A stretch of 64,000 nt of DNA from Litomosoides sigmodontis (Eukaryota > Nematoda > Chromadorea > Rhabditida > Onchocercidae). The DNA is taken from assembly GCA_963070105.1 (NCBI GenBank), contig OY718808.1, forward strand, positions 9,157,398 through 9,221,397. Reading direction: 5' to 3'. Every line of letters starts with the position of its first letter. Position 1 is the stretch's first letter. The notes beneath the pieces are model-generated. The model made no database searches. It saw nothing but the letters and a program-made list of their open reading frames with translations, and was not told the origin of the DNA. This document shows positions 1 to 12,031 of this stretch, piece by piece. The position numbers were made by a program, and so were the translations under genes.

Positions 1-3000
1 ATGAATTTATAGAGATAGCGTAAATTTAGAAATATTTGAAATCATTTACACCACACCGATCACTCTTTAAATAACGACAGCTTCCTCACTGATAAACTAA
101 TTATAAAATAACCCTCGTCCACACAAACTGTCTTAAATTAATACTCCTGATAAATGTATGGATAGAGTAGCCTCAAATAAAGCTCAACAGCTCCAGCGAA
201 GTACTTTGAATAAAATGAAGCGATCTTTTTAAGGGCTTGGTGTTATTAAACATAAAAGAATTCCGCAAAGTTAGAAAATACGGCTTACCTCATTGTCTAT
301 TCCTCTGCACATATCGATTTATAGTTCCCTCTAATGTCCATTTATTGAACTGAAATTCAAAGAGAAAAAAAACTTATTTTCAATTAAAAAATGACAAAAA
401 TGAGATCAACCAGGAAAATACTGTAAACATAATTATTACATAAAAGTAGATATTGGGAAATAATTTTGTAAATAGTACCATTAATTGTCGTCAAAATACC
501 GTGTTGTTTGGAAATTAATTATTTCAAGTAAGCGAAGATTAAATTTTAAAACGGAAAATAAGTGTGCAAGATGGTGCTTGTGTCGATAAAAATGGAATAA
601 AATGTGAGTTAGAAGAAAAAAAGAAAAATGCTTAAATTTGATGAAATGAGGGGCATCGTAAACGATACGAGAAAAGGACATACTTTGAAATATGTCACTC
701 ATTTATTTCCCTTCAGCGACAAGCTATTCCAATCTGCTTCATGCTATTTCTAATTTCGTATCATTCCGCGGCATCAAAAAACAGCAATTTGATAAGGATC
801 GGAAGAATGCGAGGGGAAAATCTGCATAATTTCCTAGAAATGAGGAAGTCTCGAAGAGCGAAGTTAACAAAAAAAGAAAGCGAAATTTAGAAAAAAAATT
901 AGGCATTCTTCTTCCAATTTATCACCTTCATTGCAGAAGAAAAAAAAAAAGCGAAGTCAAAATAATTGTTCATTCTGTACTTTTCAGCTTTATTTATCCT
1001 AAAATTAACTGAACCATTTAATTAATTGTGAAATGAAATTGATTTAAAAAATCTTCAACTCGTCATTCATCTCTTATTCCATTTGCATATTTTTTGTTTT
1101 GACCGCGATGATGCTGGTACTTTAGCTTTAACACTTGCAATACAAATTACAAGATAAATAATTTATAGTTATCGATTAAATTTCAAAATTTTCTAATTTT
1201 TTGTGGATAATTAAGTTGCAAAGAGATTAATCATACCTTCATCCAGTCTATTCAAGCGTCAATTCATCAATTATTCTCGTACGGCAGCTATTTGCACGAT
1301 GCAATGTAATTTTAATAGAAATTCCACTTAGTACTTTGATGAAATTCCTCTTCGTTCGTGCTTCCATGGCATTTGTTTATGAAAATTTATGAACGTCAAA
1401 GAAGCAAGCAACGTACGTTTGTTTCAAGCGTACGTTGCATGCAAAAAATATTCGTTGCTTTTCCATTCATTCCATTTTTAAATGTAATTTTGCATTTTTG
1501 TCGTATAACATTCTTGTCAACAAGAAAGTATCTTTCTATTGCATTTTTTATTCGCAAAAAATTTCTCAACAATTTATCGATGCTTTTCCGCTTTATAGCA
1601 AAACAGATTAGTTCCGGAAACATTCAATGCGATATACGTCTTTTGCAACGTTTAACAAAAGTGTTACAAAGCCAAAAATATGGAAGTAAATTCATTGCAT
1701 TAAATGAATAATTCTTCCTAAAGTATTTCTTAAAATTTAAGACTTTTTTCTTAATTTCTTAAAAATTTAAATATTCTTGATTAAAATTTAAGCAAATATT
1801 TTTTTTCCATTTTTTTAGCACCTTTCATGCATTGGCTTTCTTTAACAAAATTTTGGTATAAAATTATGCTTTCTGACACCTATGCTTACAACTATGCTAT
1901 TAGGAAATTCCCAATTTTTTTTGTGGTCAGCGATAAGCACGTCTGACTAACTGACCATGTTGACCAAGTCTAACCGTCTAACTGACCAAGCAAGCGACTG
2001 ATTGATTACCTGTCAGGGTAGCATCACAACAAGCTTCCACATTTTATTATCAACTACTCAGCAAAAACACAATGTAAAGCAATTAGGAAGTTAATTTGGC
2101 ATTACATTTAACACAGTTATATCAAGTTAGCAGTTAGCAGTAATTAGAACTTTTCACGTAAAAATTTTACAATCTTTTTTTACGTAAGGAAAAAATCACC
2201 GAATACTTTCAGTAGCAAAGTTTTGATAAATTTTTAAACATTCTAGTTGAGCTTGCTTTTTTCAATTTTTGAAAATATTGACTTCATCTTTCTTCTCATA
2301 TTTGAGGTTTCAAAATACTCATTAAAAAGTTTTCATTCAACAAAACCTGCGAATTTTTAGCATTCAGTTTAATAAGCACTATTATAATAGATGAATGACA
2401 ATTAATTAATTAATTAATCAGTAGCATATATACAACAGCGGTAATGTATCACAAATCGAAACATTCATAGCAATGTCTCCCTCTCCAACTCAAACATTCC
2501 ATGCATCGACCGTATAATGGCTGAAAGAGTTGTTTTTTTCATTTGATTGTTTTAATTTATTGCCTAGCGGAAGAACAAGCCAAGAAAAGTTTACTTTTTT
2601 TTTTAAGAAATGAAATAGCAGTTTGCAGTGAGTGATGTGAAAGTGAAAGGAAATGAACGAACCCTTCCTTTTGCTAAATCACAGAACCAGTGGCATTCAT
2701 GAATCCAATCCTTGCAAACCGTCCGAAAGCATCGTTTGATCATCGAATCGAGCTGCCAAAAATATTCATCAACAAATTAATTAATTTTTGAGGTAAAATA
2801 ATTGCCAACTACCTACCGATCTTTTTCTTTCGCACTAAATATCAACGATTAATGCAGCAGCAGCAGTTCGAATACTGTAAAAGTGCTGATGACAATAAAT
2901 CATTTAAAATTGCCTGCCATATTTCCGTGCAAAAATTGACCTATACGTCATTTTTAAAAGAAAAGATGATAATTGAAAATTGTTGCTGTGATTTATTTTA

Positions 3001-3060
3001 TTTTTTTTTTTAAATAACACACCAATAAAAAGTATCAAATTTTTTGTTTGCTGTCATTTA

Positions 3061-3108
3061 ATGCTTTTTACGCATCGCATCAATGCTTTTTACGCATCGC
3101 ATCAATGC
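3061..3108. repeat. 22-bp tandem duplication
   Basis: The unit atgctttttacgcatcgcat+ca occurs twice in a row (3061-3082, 3083-3104), followed by the first four bases of a third copy. It looks like a simple replication-slippage duplication. Confidence 0.9.
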
Positions 3109-6100
3109 AACGGTTGAATAGAATGTAGGAAATTTGACGATGTAAATATCCGATTGAAATTCCTCTTTCATTGCGAAAAGAAAAAAAACGATTGAAATAG
3201 AAATTGATGTGAGGAATTAGCAAATTTTGATGAAATTTTCCTTTCGAATTTATCAAAAAGTGATGTATGGGAGTGCGAATGAATGAATGCTTTCTGATTG
3301 AAAATTTAAACGAATGTGAAGAATTTGTGCGCTAATTTGAATTTTTGATGATTAAGAATCAACAGGTTATTTCGCTTGAAATTTATCATTTCAAAACTTA
3401 GGCCACCACTTATCACCAATATTTCTCTAGGGAATGGCAGCAATTAACATTTCCACTAACAACTATCATACAGTAAAAACACCGTTAGTTGCAGACAACA
3501 GTTATGACGTCAGTCGCATACAATGTGCTGGTCGTAGTAAAAATGTCGTTTATTGGATTTAAAAATGATTTACCAATTAGTAGTGAGGAGTTGAAGTGAA
3601 GTAACATTATGCAGGAAAGCATAAAATGAATTTGATGGTACCTGATGATAGGATTTTTGTCGTGGCATTGAGTACGAGTTGTTGACGATTGAATTCATTG
3701 CGATTAATGCAATTAGAAAATTACACGATCGACCGTCTACAATGCAGTTCATCACAACCGATAGGCGCAAACGCATGCAGAATGATTAGTATTATTATAT
3801 CAGGACTGATTGCAATTCTCTTCTTTATCAGTAAGTGATACTGTGAGGGAGAAAGATAAGGGCACGCAGGTAGGTATGCAAAGATTGTAATAGTATTGAT
3901 AATATTGGAGGCGATAGATGATTTGTGGGAGCAATGTGCGTGCGTTTAACCTCGTTTTGCACTTCAAATATGTCGCCCTGAAACGAAAATGACCATACAA
4001 AGGACCTGAAATCCATAATATGCTTTTATTTGTTAAATTAATGCAAAACATTGGATGAGAAATTGGACAAAATTGCGGTTAATTTTCAATATCATTTAGG
4101 GTTAATTTTAAAATATATAGTGCATTCTCCTTCAATTTTACGCCTTCAATTCAAATAGCAGTTCAATTTATTTAAAAGAATTTATACAAGGCTAGTAATC
4201 CGGTGAGTAACACATTCGAAAATATTTAAAAAGAAAACAAAATCAAACACGGAAAATTATGAAAGTAACAAAAAGAGGTAGAGCACTGCATTTTCGGTCA
4301 TTCTATTCTAATGGCCTCAGCATAATCGCATTGCATGTATCTCTCTTTCTTTTATTTGTTACTACACTGTTTAGGAATTATTTAAATGAAGAGCGGAAGC
4401 TTTGTAAAATTTTTTCCATGCTTAATTTAACTTTCTTCAAAATACAAAAAGCGGGCGAAATGCTTGAAAATTCCAATTCAATTTGTGGTAAGTCTGAGAG
4501 CCCCGCCTACTATTTCAAAATGCTCAGGCAAAAGTTAAAAGCGATGTGGGCACCTGAACTGTTCCTGTAATTGAAGCGCTACGTGAAATGAAAGTTCCAA
4601 AAGAATGTGTTAGAGTGCAGGACATTGTCTGATTTAACGTCGATGGCTTTGGCTATTCGATGATTTCGGAGCAGTGAATGTTAAATAGGAATTATCTCTA
4701 ACATATCATAAAATTACACCAATGAAAATTTATTCCATTTTGTTTGCGTTTGCAACACTCTCATGTAGCTCCATGGAAATGATAATGAGGTGGGGGATGA
4801 GGTAGTGAAGAAGTTGCCTGACAAAGACTGTAGCTCGTCTGAATATTTTCATGCAAATTACTAGTGCAATCTGATTTCATTGAAATCATAATTTTAACAG
4901 CAATAATCAATAACTCTAACAATCAAAAAAGCGAAGAAATGAAAGGTTCGTGAACCAACATTTATTATTCACTCAATCAATAGTGAATTTTATTTCTGCA
5001 AAGAATTCGAGGTTAAATGAGGAGCAGAACCAGTTCATGATTCGTTTCCGTTACGTCAACAACATCTTTTGCACTCATTTTTAACAGCAAAGCTCGACTG
5101 AATAGAAATCAAAATTCAATAATGCTCACCTGCTCGGCGTGTCCAGGACAGGTAACCTAGTAGTTTAACTTCTACTCTCTCGTAAGCAAAATGCAAAGGA
5201 AATAGCCTGATATAAGGCATTGGTCACTTAGCTGATGCATTCACTGCATCTAATTCACGCAGTTTTGTCCGAGCAGTTTGCGTAGTAGCATTCTAGGACA
5301 GACTTGTGCCATTGCGAAACTGTGAGGAGACAATAATAGGTAACCCGAATGTGGTCCGACTCTTCCATCGTCCATTCATTACTCGATCACACGTCAAACA
5401 CATAAATGCAATTTTTATTGCTATTGGAAAAATCCTACTTTTATTATTTATAAATATGTACATTGAGAGCGCTGTGATAATTCAACAATCCTCCGAAGAG
5501 CCCTTCAACGGCCTTGCAAAGAGAGTTATTGGCACGGACGATATATCAAATCATATCAATTAATAATGCCCTAACTTGAATTAGTGAGAAAATAAAAAAT
5601 TTGCAGAATGACGTAGAAGTCTTTTTATGCGCCTTCTTTCAAAAGCAAACAAGCTACCGGAAAAGCATTCGAAAAAAATTAATGCTATAATTGAATTGTT
5701 TAAAAAAAATTTACAGAAATAAATTTTCCTAGCAAAATAAAGACACAAAATGAAAACGTTAACCACTTATTCCTGAATGTTAGTGGGAGGAAAAAAAAAG
5801 CCGTACGTCACATTTTACGTTGTATAAGTGTTAAGTGACATTTAAATTTGCAAATATAGGCACAGCGGAAAGTTCGACATTTGTAAGTGAAGAAACATCC
5901 ATTGAAATTCTGCACGAAATGTTGCTAGGGCCGTTCGACCTGTCCACCACTGCTTTCCCATCATCATCTCCGCAAGCTATTATGATGTTAATGACCTCGC
6001 ATTACACCTTTCATCCCGTTATTTCAATACCGATTATGCCTTTCCATTCATCCAACTTCAATTGGAGGGACCAAAGAAAGGACCATCACATGAAGGTGTG

Positions 6101-7131
6101 GACGATTAAGCCTTAAGTGCACCTCAAGTCAATCAAGAAGAATGCTAGGTACTCTTCCTAGCAGTAATTAATCTTCCTAAGTGTCGTTTTACAAGGTGAG
6201 GATACTTTTTGCATTTGCAAAATTGATAATTCGAGAAAGGTAATTTTTGATAATTAAAAGAGGTATATTTTAATTTTTAGGGCAAGTAATTATGTCAAAG
6301 CTTTCACATTTGATGAATAAAAATGATTGCATTAGTAATCGAGAGAGACGTTCGTTGAGCATTTTGAAACGAGTTAAGCTTGTACGATTTTAAAGCTTTA
6401 AACTTCGTCATACGTTTAGTTCAACAAATTCTTCAACACTTTTTTTCCCTTCCGTTCTTTCCTTCAATGTTCAATTTAGCTAATGAAATAATTTAAAAGT
6501 TCTAACTGTCTAATAATCAATCGCTTTTTCCACTATCTTTCGATATTGATCGTTTGCGCTTTTTTCTGACTGAATCAGAAAATTTTTAAAAAAAACGCTA
6601 TGGAAATACTTAGAAATGTGCGTAACCACTCACTGTCAGATTGATCATATTTTTACGATTTCATGTAATTTATTAAAATACACATAATTTATTAAAAATT
6701 AAAAATTTGAATGATTACAAAACATGTACTGTATGTATGTTCATTGAAATTGACTATTTGTCGCTGATCTGTTCTACTGGCGTGCTGTGGTGGCTTATCG
6801 CATTATGCTAATTATGCAAGGTAATTAAAACTCTATGCAAGTGGATTCACGCAGCGAACCAAACTTTTGGAATGAAATTTTGGAATGGAATGATGCAGTA
6901 GAAAGCAAGAAAGTGAAATGTTTGGAGTAACTTTAAAATTTATGAGCATAAATGACAAGCAGCGGCTAATTTCTTTCTTTCGGTAAGTAATCTTCACGGA
7001 TTCTGAAGGATTAATCTCCGTGACATTTTGCCATTATGGTGAACGCCACGGACAGATATGTGCTAATCTGTTGCTAACGAAATTTTTGATTTTTATTTCT
7101 TCTTATTCCAATTTATTCTACTCAATTTTCT

Positions 7132-7180
7132 TTTGTACAGTTAGGGATTTTTTTGTACAGTTAGGATTTGTACAGTTAGA
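7132..7180. repeat. Imperfect tandem repeat around ttgtacagttag
   Basis: Three copies of a core ttgtacagttag, followed by ggatt-like bases, are spaced 14-20 bp apart. The core contains tacag, but I see no supported exon here. Confidence 0.7.
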
Positions 7181-7844
7181 GATGATATGCAAATTAACGG
7201 CACTTTATGTTTTTTCTATAGAGCTATTTAGAGCGCAATGTGTCATAAATGTTCAAATCTGGAAACAATCTATGAATTTTTCCAGCGATCGGTTTGCTTT
7301 CATACAGTTACCGCAAGGTAAAAGGTTTAGGACCGATGGAATGAACTTGAGAAAAGTGAACACATGCAATTTGAGAGTTCAATTGATTCTTTCAATAAAT
7401 CGTTTTTAATAAAAATTATTGCTAAGGAGCCCATGCCTAACTCATTGAGTCCTAAAAAGACTTTTTTTGTCATTTTGAGCAACTCATTAAATCTTAAGTT
7501 CCAGCAATAATTTTTCCCTTTTCTTAAAATAAAAAGGAAAATGTGAAGGAAGGGAAGCTTTTCAAAATTTAATTTGACAATTTTAAGGTGCTGGCATAAT
7601 AACTACGGTGGGACTGTTGCGAAAATTGAGCGAGATAGACATTTCACATTTTGGAAAGTAGAAGATATGATCGAAAAAGAGAAAATTAAGAAGATGGAAT
7701 TTTGCTGGCTTAATGAGTTCAAAGTTTTGCACCGAAATTTGACGTCAACCAAATCTGCCACCACTCCTTCAACATTGCACGGACGGCGTTCGACGTAACC
7801 GTCAATACCAAATTCGAAATAATGCTTATTGCAAAAAAAAAAAA

Positions 7845-7945
7845 ATATTCTTGTCTTGTGCAACCGTTGAAATTGAAATTGTTAGAAAATATCATTTGAC
7901 AGTTTAAAACTCCATTTTTCTTGTAAGAAGTAAATTTAAATTTAA
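7845..7945. repeat. 101-bp direct repeat, copy 1
   Basis: This 101-base segment, beginning atattcttgtcttgtgcaac, is repeated without a mismatch at 8176-8276 (offset 331 bp). The flanks differ on both sides. It contains no ORF of note. Confidence 0.95.
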
Positions 7946-7981
7946 ATAAGTAAGCGCTTCTGAACGGTGGAGCAGCATAAT

Positions 7982-8019
7982 TAAAATTTTTTAGCTCATT
8001 TAAAATTTTTTAGCTCATT
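7982..8019. repeat. 19-bp tandem duplication between the 101-bp repeats
   Basis: The unit taaaattttttagctcatt occurs twice back to back (7982-8000 and 8001-8019), inside the spacer between the two 101-bp direct repeats. Confidence 0.9.
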
Positions 8020-8175
8020 TGCTTCTTTTATTTTCAAGGAAAAAAAGGCAACAACTGCATCGCATTTTTGCTGCCCTGAACGGTTCCATAACCTTCCCAG
8101 GCTTTTTGTAGATAGATAATTGACACGGATGTTTTTTCCAGCTCAGCGTGCATTTTCCTCTTTCCATTCAATTCT

Positions 8176-8276
8176 ATATTCTTGTCTTGTGCAACCGTTG
8201 AAATTGAAATTGTTAGAAAATATCATTTGACAGTTTAAAACTCCATTTTTCTTGTAAGAAGTAAATTTAAATTTAA
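8176..8276. repeat. 101-bp direct repeat, copy 2
   Basis: Identical by eye to 7845-7945, same orientation, with about 230 bp of unrelated spacer. Identity over 101 bases implies a recent local duplication or an assembly overlap error. Confidence 0.95.
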
Positions 8277-8985
8277 GTTTGTGGTGTAAAAATAAGAAGA
8301 TGGACATTGGATTGCATTAGCGATGAGTTGATTAATTAGTCAGCGACCGATTAAACATGTCCAGTGGGTTAGTAGGAACAAACAGCTGATGAGCCATAGC
8401 ATCATGATCAACGCTAAACAGATTGCTAGGCCCAAATGCTCCCATATGACTATAGCTTTTAGAGCACTCTAATTGTTCGTGCAAAATGTGCGCAGTTGAA
8501 AAATTCAAATTTTCGAGTGCTGTGAAGACAGATCGAATTTAAAATGCTAAGAATAATTAAAGCAGGGTTGGATCCTCTTTGAAGCTTATTCAGAGCTTAC
8601 TTCACAAAGCAAATCATTAGTAATAGTTTGAAATTCATATAATTATTTCACCTTATAAATTACGATGCATTTGTGGTAAGAATGTCTTAGCATTTATCAA
8701 TAAATTTACGCTTTACATTAAATTGTGATTTGTGGTACACTTGTGCTTCACTTGGATTCTTTTAATGAAAATGAAAGTAAACGTTTGCCTAAGATTTGAA
8801 GTTTTGAATTTCCTAAAAGCATATGTCGCGCTAGACAAAACTCCATTTTTGCATGAAATGTTGAAATGAATTTCAGTTTATTCGCTTTTAGCAGAAGTTA
8901 GTTTAGTAGAAGTAATGCGTGGGAGTTGTGCAGTAAGTTGCCTTTTCTTATAAACCATTGGCTACAAAGTAATAAGTGAAATAAT

Positions 8986-10675
8986 TCATATCACACAGCC
9001 ACATTCTTCAACTTTGACATTTTTTAAAGGAATGAATCGTTGTATGCCATTGTTGTATTGTTCAGCAACCTGAAAAACAGCAGCTAAGGTATAAAAGCAT
9101 TACAGTAGCCTAGTAACACGTAAGAACTACAGTAAGGTTATTTTGCATTCAACGCTTTGATCAACTATTGGACTACAGATGAGATGCTGTACTGCATCTA
9201 ATTATTTTATAATACTTACACTGATAGATGTAAATTTAATTGGTACACAGCACACCCACTTATTTTTGAATGGATTAAAACGTAAATTTGAAATTTTTAT
9301 CGCTTGTACTAAGGCGGTACGATCGTTTGTTGCCGGAATGAGAGTTTGGTCACAGATTCCATCGCAGAAATTCATGAGGAATCTAAATTCAATCATATAG
9401 CACATGTTGCAGTCCGATGATCACAGATTCTGTCGTAGAATTTTCATTGAGAATCCGAATTTTACCATTCGAAGCACGTGTTGCGAGAAATACGCAGTGC
9501 AGCAAAATGCGCGACAGCAATGTGAACATTGTGAACTAATTATAATTAAGTAATGAAGTGATATTTCGAGCATAGCAATATGCTACCCAACGCTATAAGC
9601 TGGAAGATTTTTTACAGGAAGCAATTAAGTGAAATACCCATCCGGTGCCGCTATGTGTTCGTAACCGCTATTTCGAAATTGGAAATATCGTGATTTCAGG
9701 CAGCACTGTCGATGTGAACAATCCTCATCTCTTCGAGTTCCACGTTTTTCACGCAAATTTTGCAACATTTTCGCATTTATAATTAAGATTGGACGCATCG
9801 ATTCAGGACATCGCTTACTGCAGCGTAGCTTCAAACAATCACCACATTTCTTATTTTGCAAAGGCAAACTTAATTTAGCAATTTTATTATATCATTTAAA
9901 ATTTTAATCATTTACTAGCAGTAGATGAACTCATCGTAGTTTTTAAACTAAAAAAAAAGACAGTGATTTTTAATGATTGTATCAATGAATAAGAATTACT
10001 CGAATTATCGCTTCGCCTGTCTTATCGTTCAGCCATTTTGTCATTTGCGTGCTGAAATCAAAACTTGCATAATTTAATCTTGTCGGCTTGAAATCATCGA
10101 TGGAAATTCGCGAGTTCTTTCTACCCACAACGTTCAGATCAATCACTGTGCTGGTCAGGTAAGCATTCCTTTCCGGTTTCGCAAAAATCGACAACAGCCA
10201 CGTGAACTGGAAGTGATAGCAAAGCGCTTCCCGGTCACAGCGTGTCCGTTCTGAAAGCAACTGCTCCGTGCTGGAAAATTTCATAAAGTCTCTCTCATCA
10301 AAAAATCTCCTTTTCACCTCTGACACCTTTGCTTACTGAGCGATACTTTGTAAAGCCATCGACGGTGTCATTCGTTTCAATCAAAACATTTCTCAGTGTT
10401 GAATTGAAAACGCTATCAGCTGACAGAAGATTCTGAAATCAATGAAATTGCTCGACAATTCTTTTAGCCACAATTTTTTGGGTTAAATCAAAAGTTAGCT
10501 TTCAATTAATTATCAAAATTAACAATACCTTTACTGGTTTGATTAACCGTTGCTTGTAACCGTCAAGCACAAAATCTTCATATTCCCACGCTGTTGACGT
10601 AGTTTGTGGTACGGCTAATATCATCCTACCATTTGCAATGATAAAATTCCAAAGTATGCAAAAAGTCGAATGCAT
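8986..10675 (-). CDS. TGF-beta superfamily ligand (gene A)
   Basis: Secreted growth-factor precursor, about 320 residues. Model exons: 10675-10529, 10432-10347, 10270-10000, 9849-9638, 9382-9220, 9069-8986. The first exon has a short hydrophobic N-terminus; the middle exons form the prodomain; a furin-like REKR site precedes the mature domain, which starts GTRRDEDC. The mature part carries the cystine-knot pattern: C, CC (CCLKS), FCDGIC, CCVPI and a final ECGCVI, nine cysteines as in the TGF-beta/activin/myostatin branch. The Trp residues usual near GWxxWI are absent (SGYEHIAAPDG). Weak point: exons 2 and 3 join in frame only through a 76-bp GT-AG intron; read straight through, the frame is broken at a run of six T (10300-10305). 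Gene B upstream on the same strand shares the intron positions in the mature domain. I cannot assign it to daf-7, unc-129 or a tig gene. Confidence 0.85.
9421..9490 (-). pseudogene. Decayed tandem copy of part of the gene A exon
   Basis: This intron segment closely resembles the neighbouring 9351-9420, which covers the 5' end of the FLMNFCDGIC exon and its acceptor. For example, tcacagattccatcgcagaa pairs with tcacagattctgtcgtagaa. In the copy the cysteine codons are lost and a stop follows within about ten codons, so it cannot encode a working finger. It reads as an old tandem duplication of about 70 bp. Confidence 0.75.
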
Positions 10676-12031
10676 TTGCCACTGTTTGCAATGAAAATAA
10701 TAACAAAGAAAAAAAAAAAAGATTGCATACGGACGAATTCATACTGTCTGCTTATTTTATAAACAATAATATCACAGGCATAATTATTTTTGGTTTAATT
10801 GTTGCTAATGGAAATAGCGAATATTTATTTTGCTAACAAAATTATTTCACGACGAATTTTTTTCTCTTTTTCTCTGCCACTATTATCTTTCTGGAAGTCT
10901 CAAATGTTTGGTTGATGCTTGGAGAAACATGTGTATAGTCAGACTCTTGCAATCTCTTTACTGAAGATGATTGAAGTGTCGGCAGTGGTTAAGAAAGCAA
11001 TTAGTATTAGCACAAATTATAGAAACTTTTTTTTTAAAAAAAAAAACCAAATTAATAGATTAAGAGAAATATGGTTTAAGTAAAATTCTAAACAAGCAAA
11101 TTCAATTTTTATTCAATCTGTGTGAGATAAAATAACCTGGAAAAGCAATGAAATGTTTTAAACAATGTGTCTAATCTATGATATGATGACTTATTTTATG
11201 GTGTGACTTTTGTTCATACCGAAAGATTTTGCTGGATTTTAATACGAACTTCGAGTTTTTGAATTAATTTATATTACTTGTCTTTTTGCTTTCTAAATTT
11301 CTGCTCTTTTGAAAATTTATGTGTGGAATAAAATCTACAGACGTACATAAACAACAATGAAAATTAACAATTGTAATTTTTTTGTTCATTGGGTCGGTGG
11401 AGTTTTCAGCATTTCAGTTTCTCGTTCATCTTCTGGCGTAAATGTCGTCTTCAATGATGACACTTCTCCTTTCCTTGCCTAAAGTTTTTGTTTAACATTT
11501 CATTTCATGTCAGTCAATTTAGGTAAATTAACTTATAATTAGCATTAAACAATGCTAGCTTCTTTTTTTATGATCGATCTATGCGTGCGTAGTATGAGAA
11601 GGCATTTGTTGACACCTAAAATAATATCTATCTGCCAATGAACACTGCTGCGAACTTCGATTCTGAAACTTCAACTACCAAAGATGTTCCACGAATGACG
11701 TCATTAGCTTGAACTGGAACTTCAAGTCTGAATCAGTTTGATTTTCATCTAATGCTAATCCATGTAACATTCCAAATGCTCTGAATATGAACGATTTCAT
11801 CGTAAAAGACGCTTAGTTATGGAAGAGAGAAAATTTCAGGAGCAGTACTGTATTTTTAAATATGCATTGCAACAAGTGAAAAAAAATAGCATCCTGGAAG
11901 GATGAAGAGTCGAGTAGGTTTATTTCATCGTAATTGTCGGCTCTTCAAGTTGATTTCAGGTTGAAGTTGAAAGTTAGCAGTGGACAAAATAAGAGGGAGC
12001 ATAACATCGCAAGCTTTTTCTCTGCATGAAA
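10676..12031. other. Intergenic, nothing recognised
   Basis: Lies between the start of TGF-beta gene A and the 3' end of the DC-STAMP gene. AT-rich with poly-A/T runs (for example 10710-10720, 11028-11046). No supported exon. Any 3' UTR of the upstream gene would fall near 11.8-12.0 kb. Confidence 0.6.

Larger units (their letters stand above)
1..8985. other. Gene-free stretch, repeats only
   Basis: I see no exon that I can support here on either strand. Open frames of 60-130 codons occur but have low-complexity AT-driven composition, no family resemblance and no matching splice partners. The stretch holds several short tandem or direct repeats, listed separately (3061-3104, 7132-7180, 7845-8276). 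It lies downstream of the 3' end of TGF-beta gene A. Confidence 0.6.

Noticed and set aside
1358..1711. 117-codon plus-strand ORF
   Set aside because: Phe/Ile/Lys-rich composition expected from AT-rich DNA, overlapped by an antisense ORF, no family likeness, no splice partner.
5835..6116. 93-codon ORF with more balanced base use
   Set aside because: No recognisable domain and no neighbouring exon or acceptor; kept out for lack of support.
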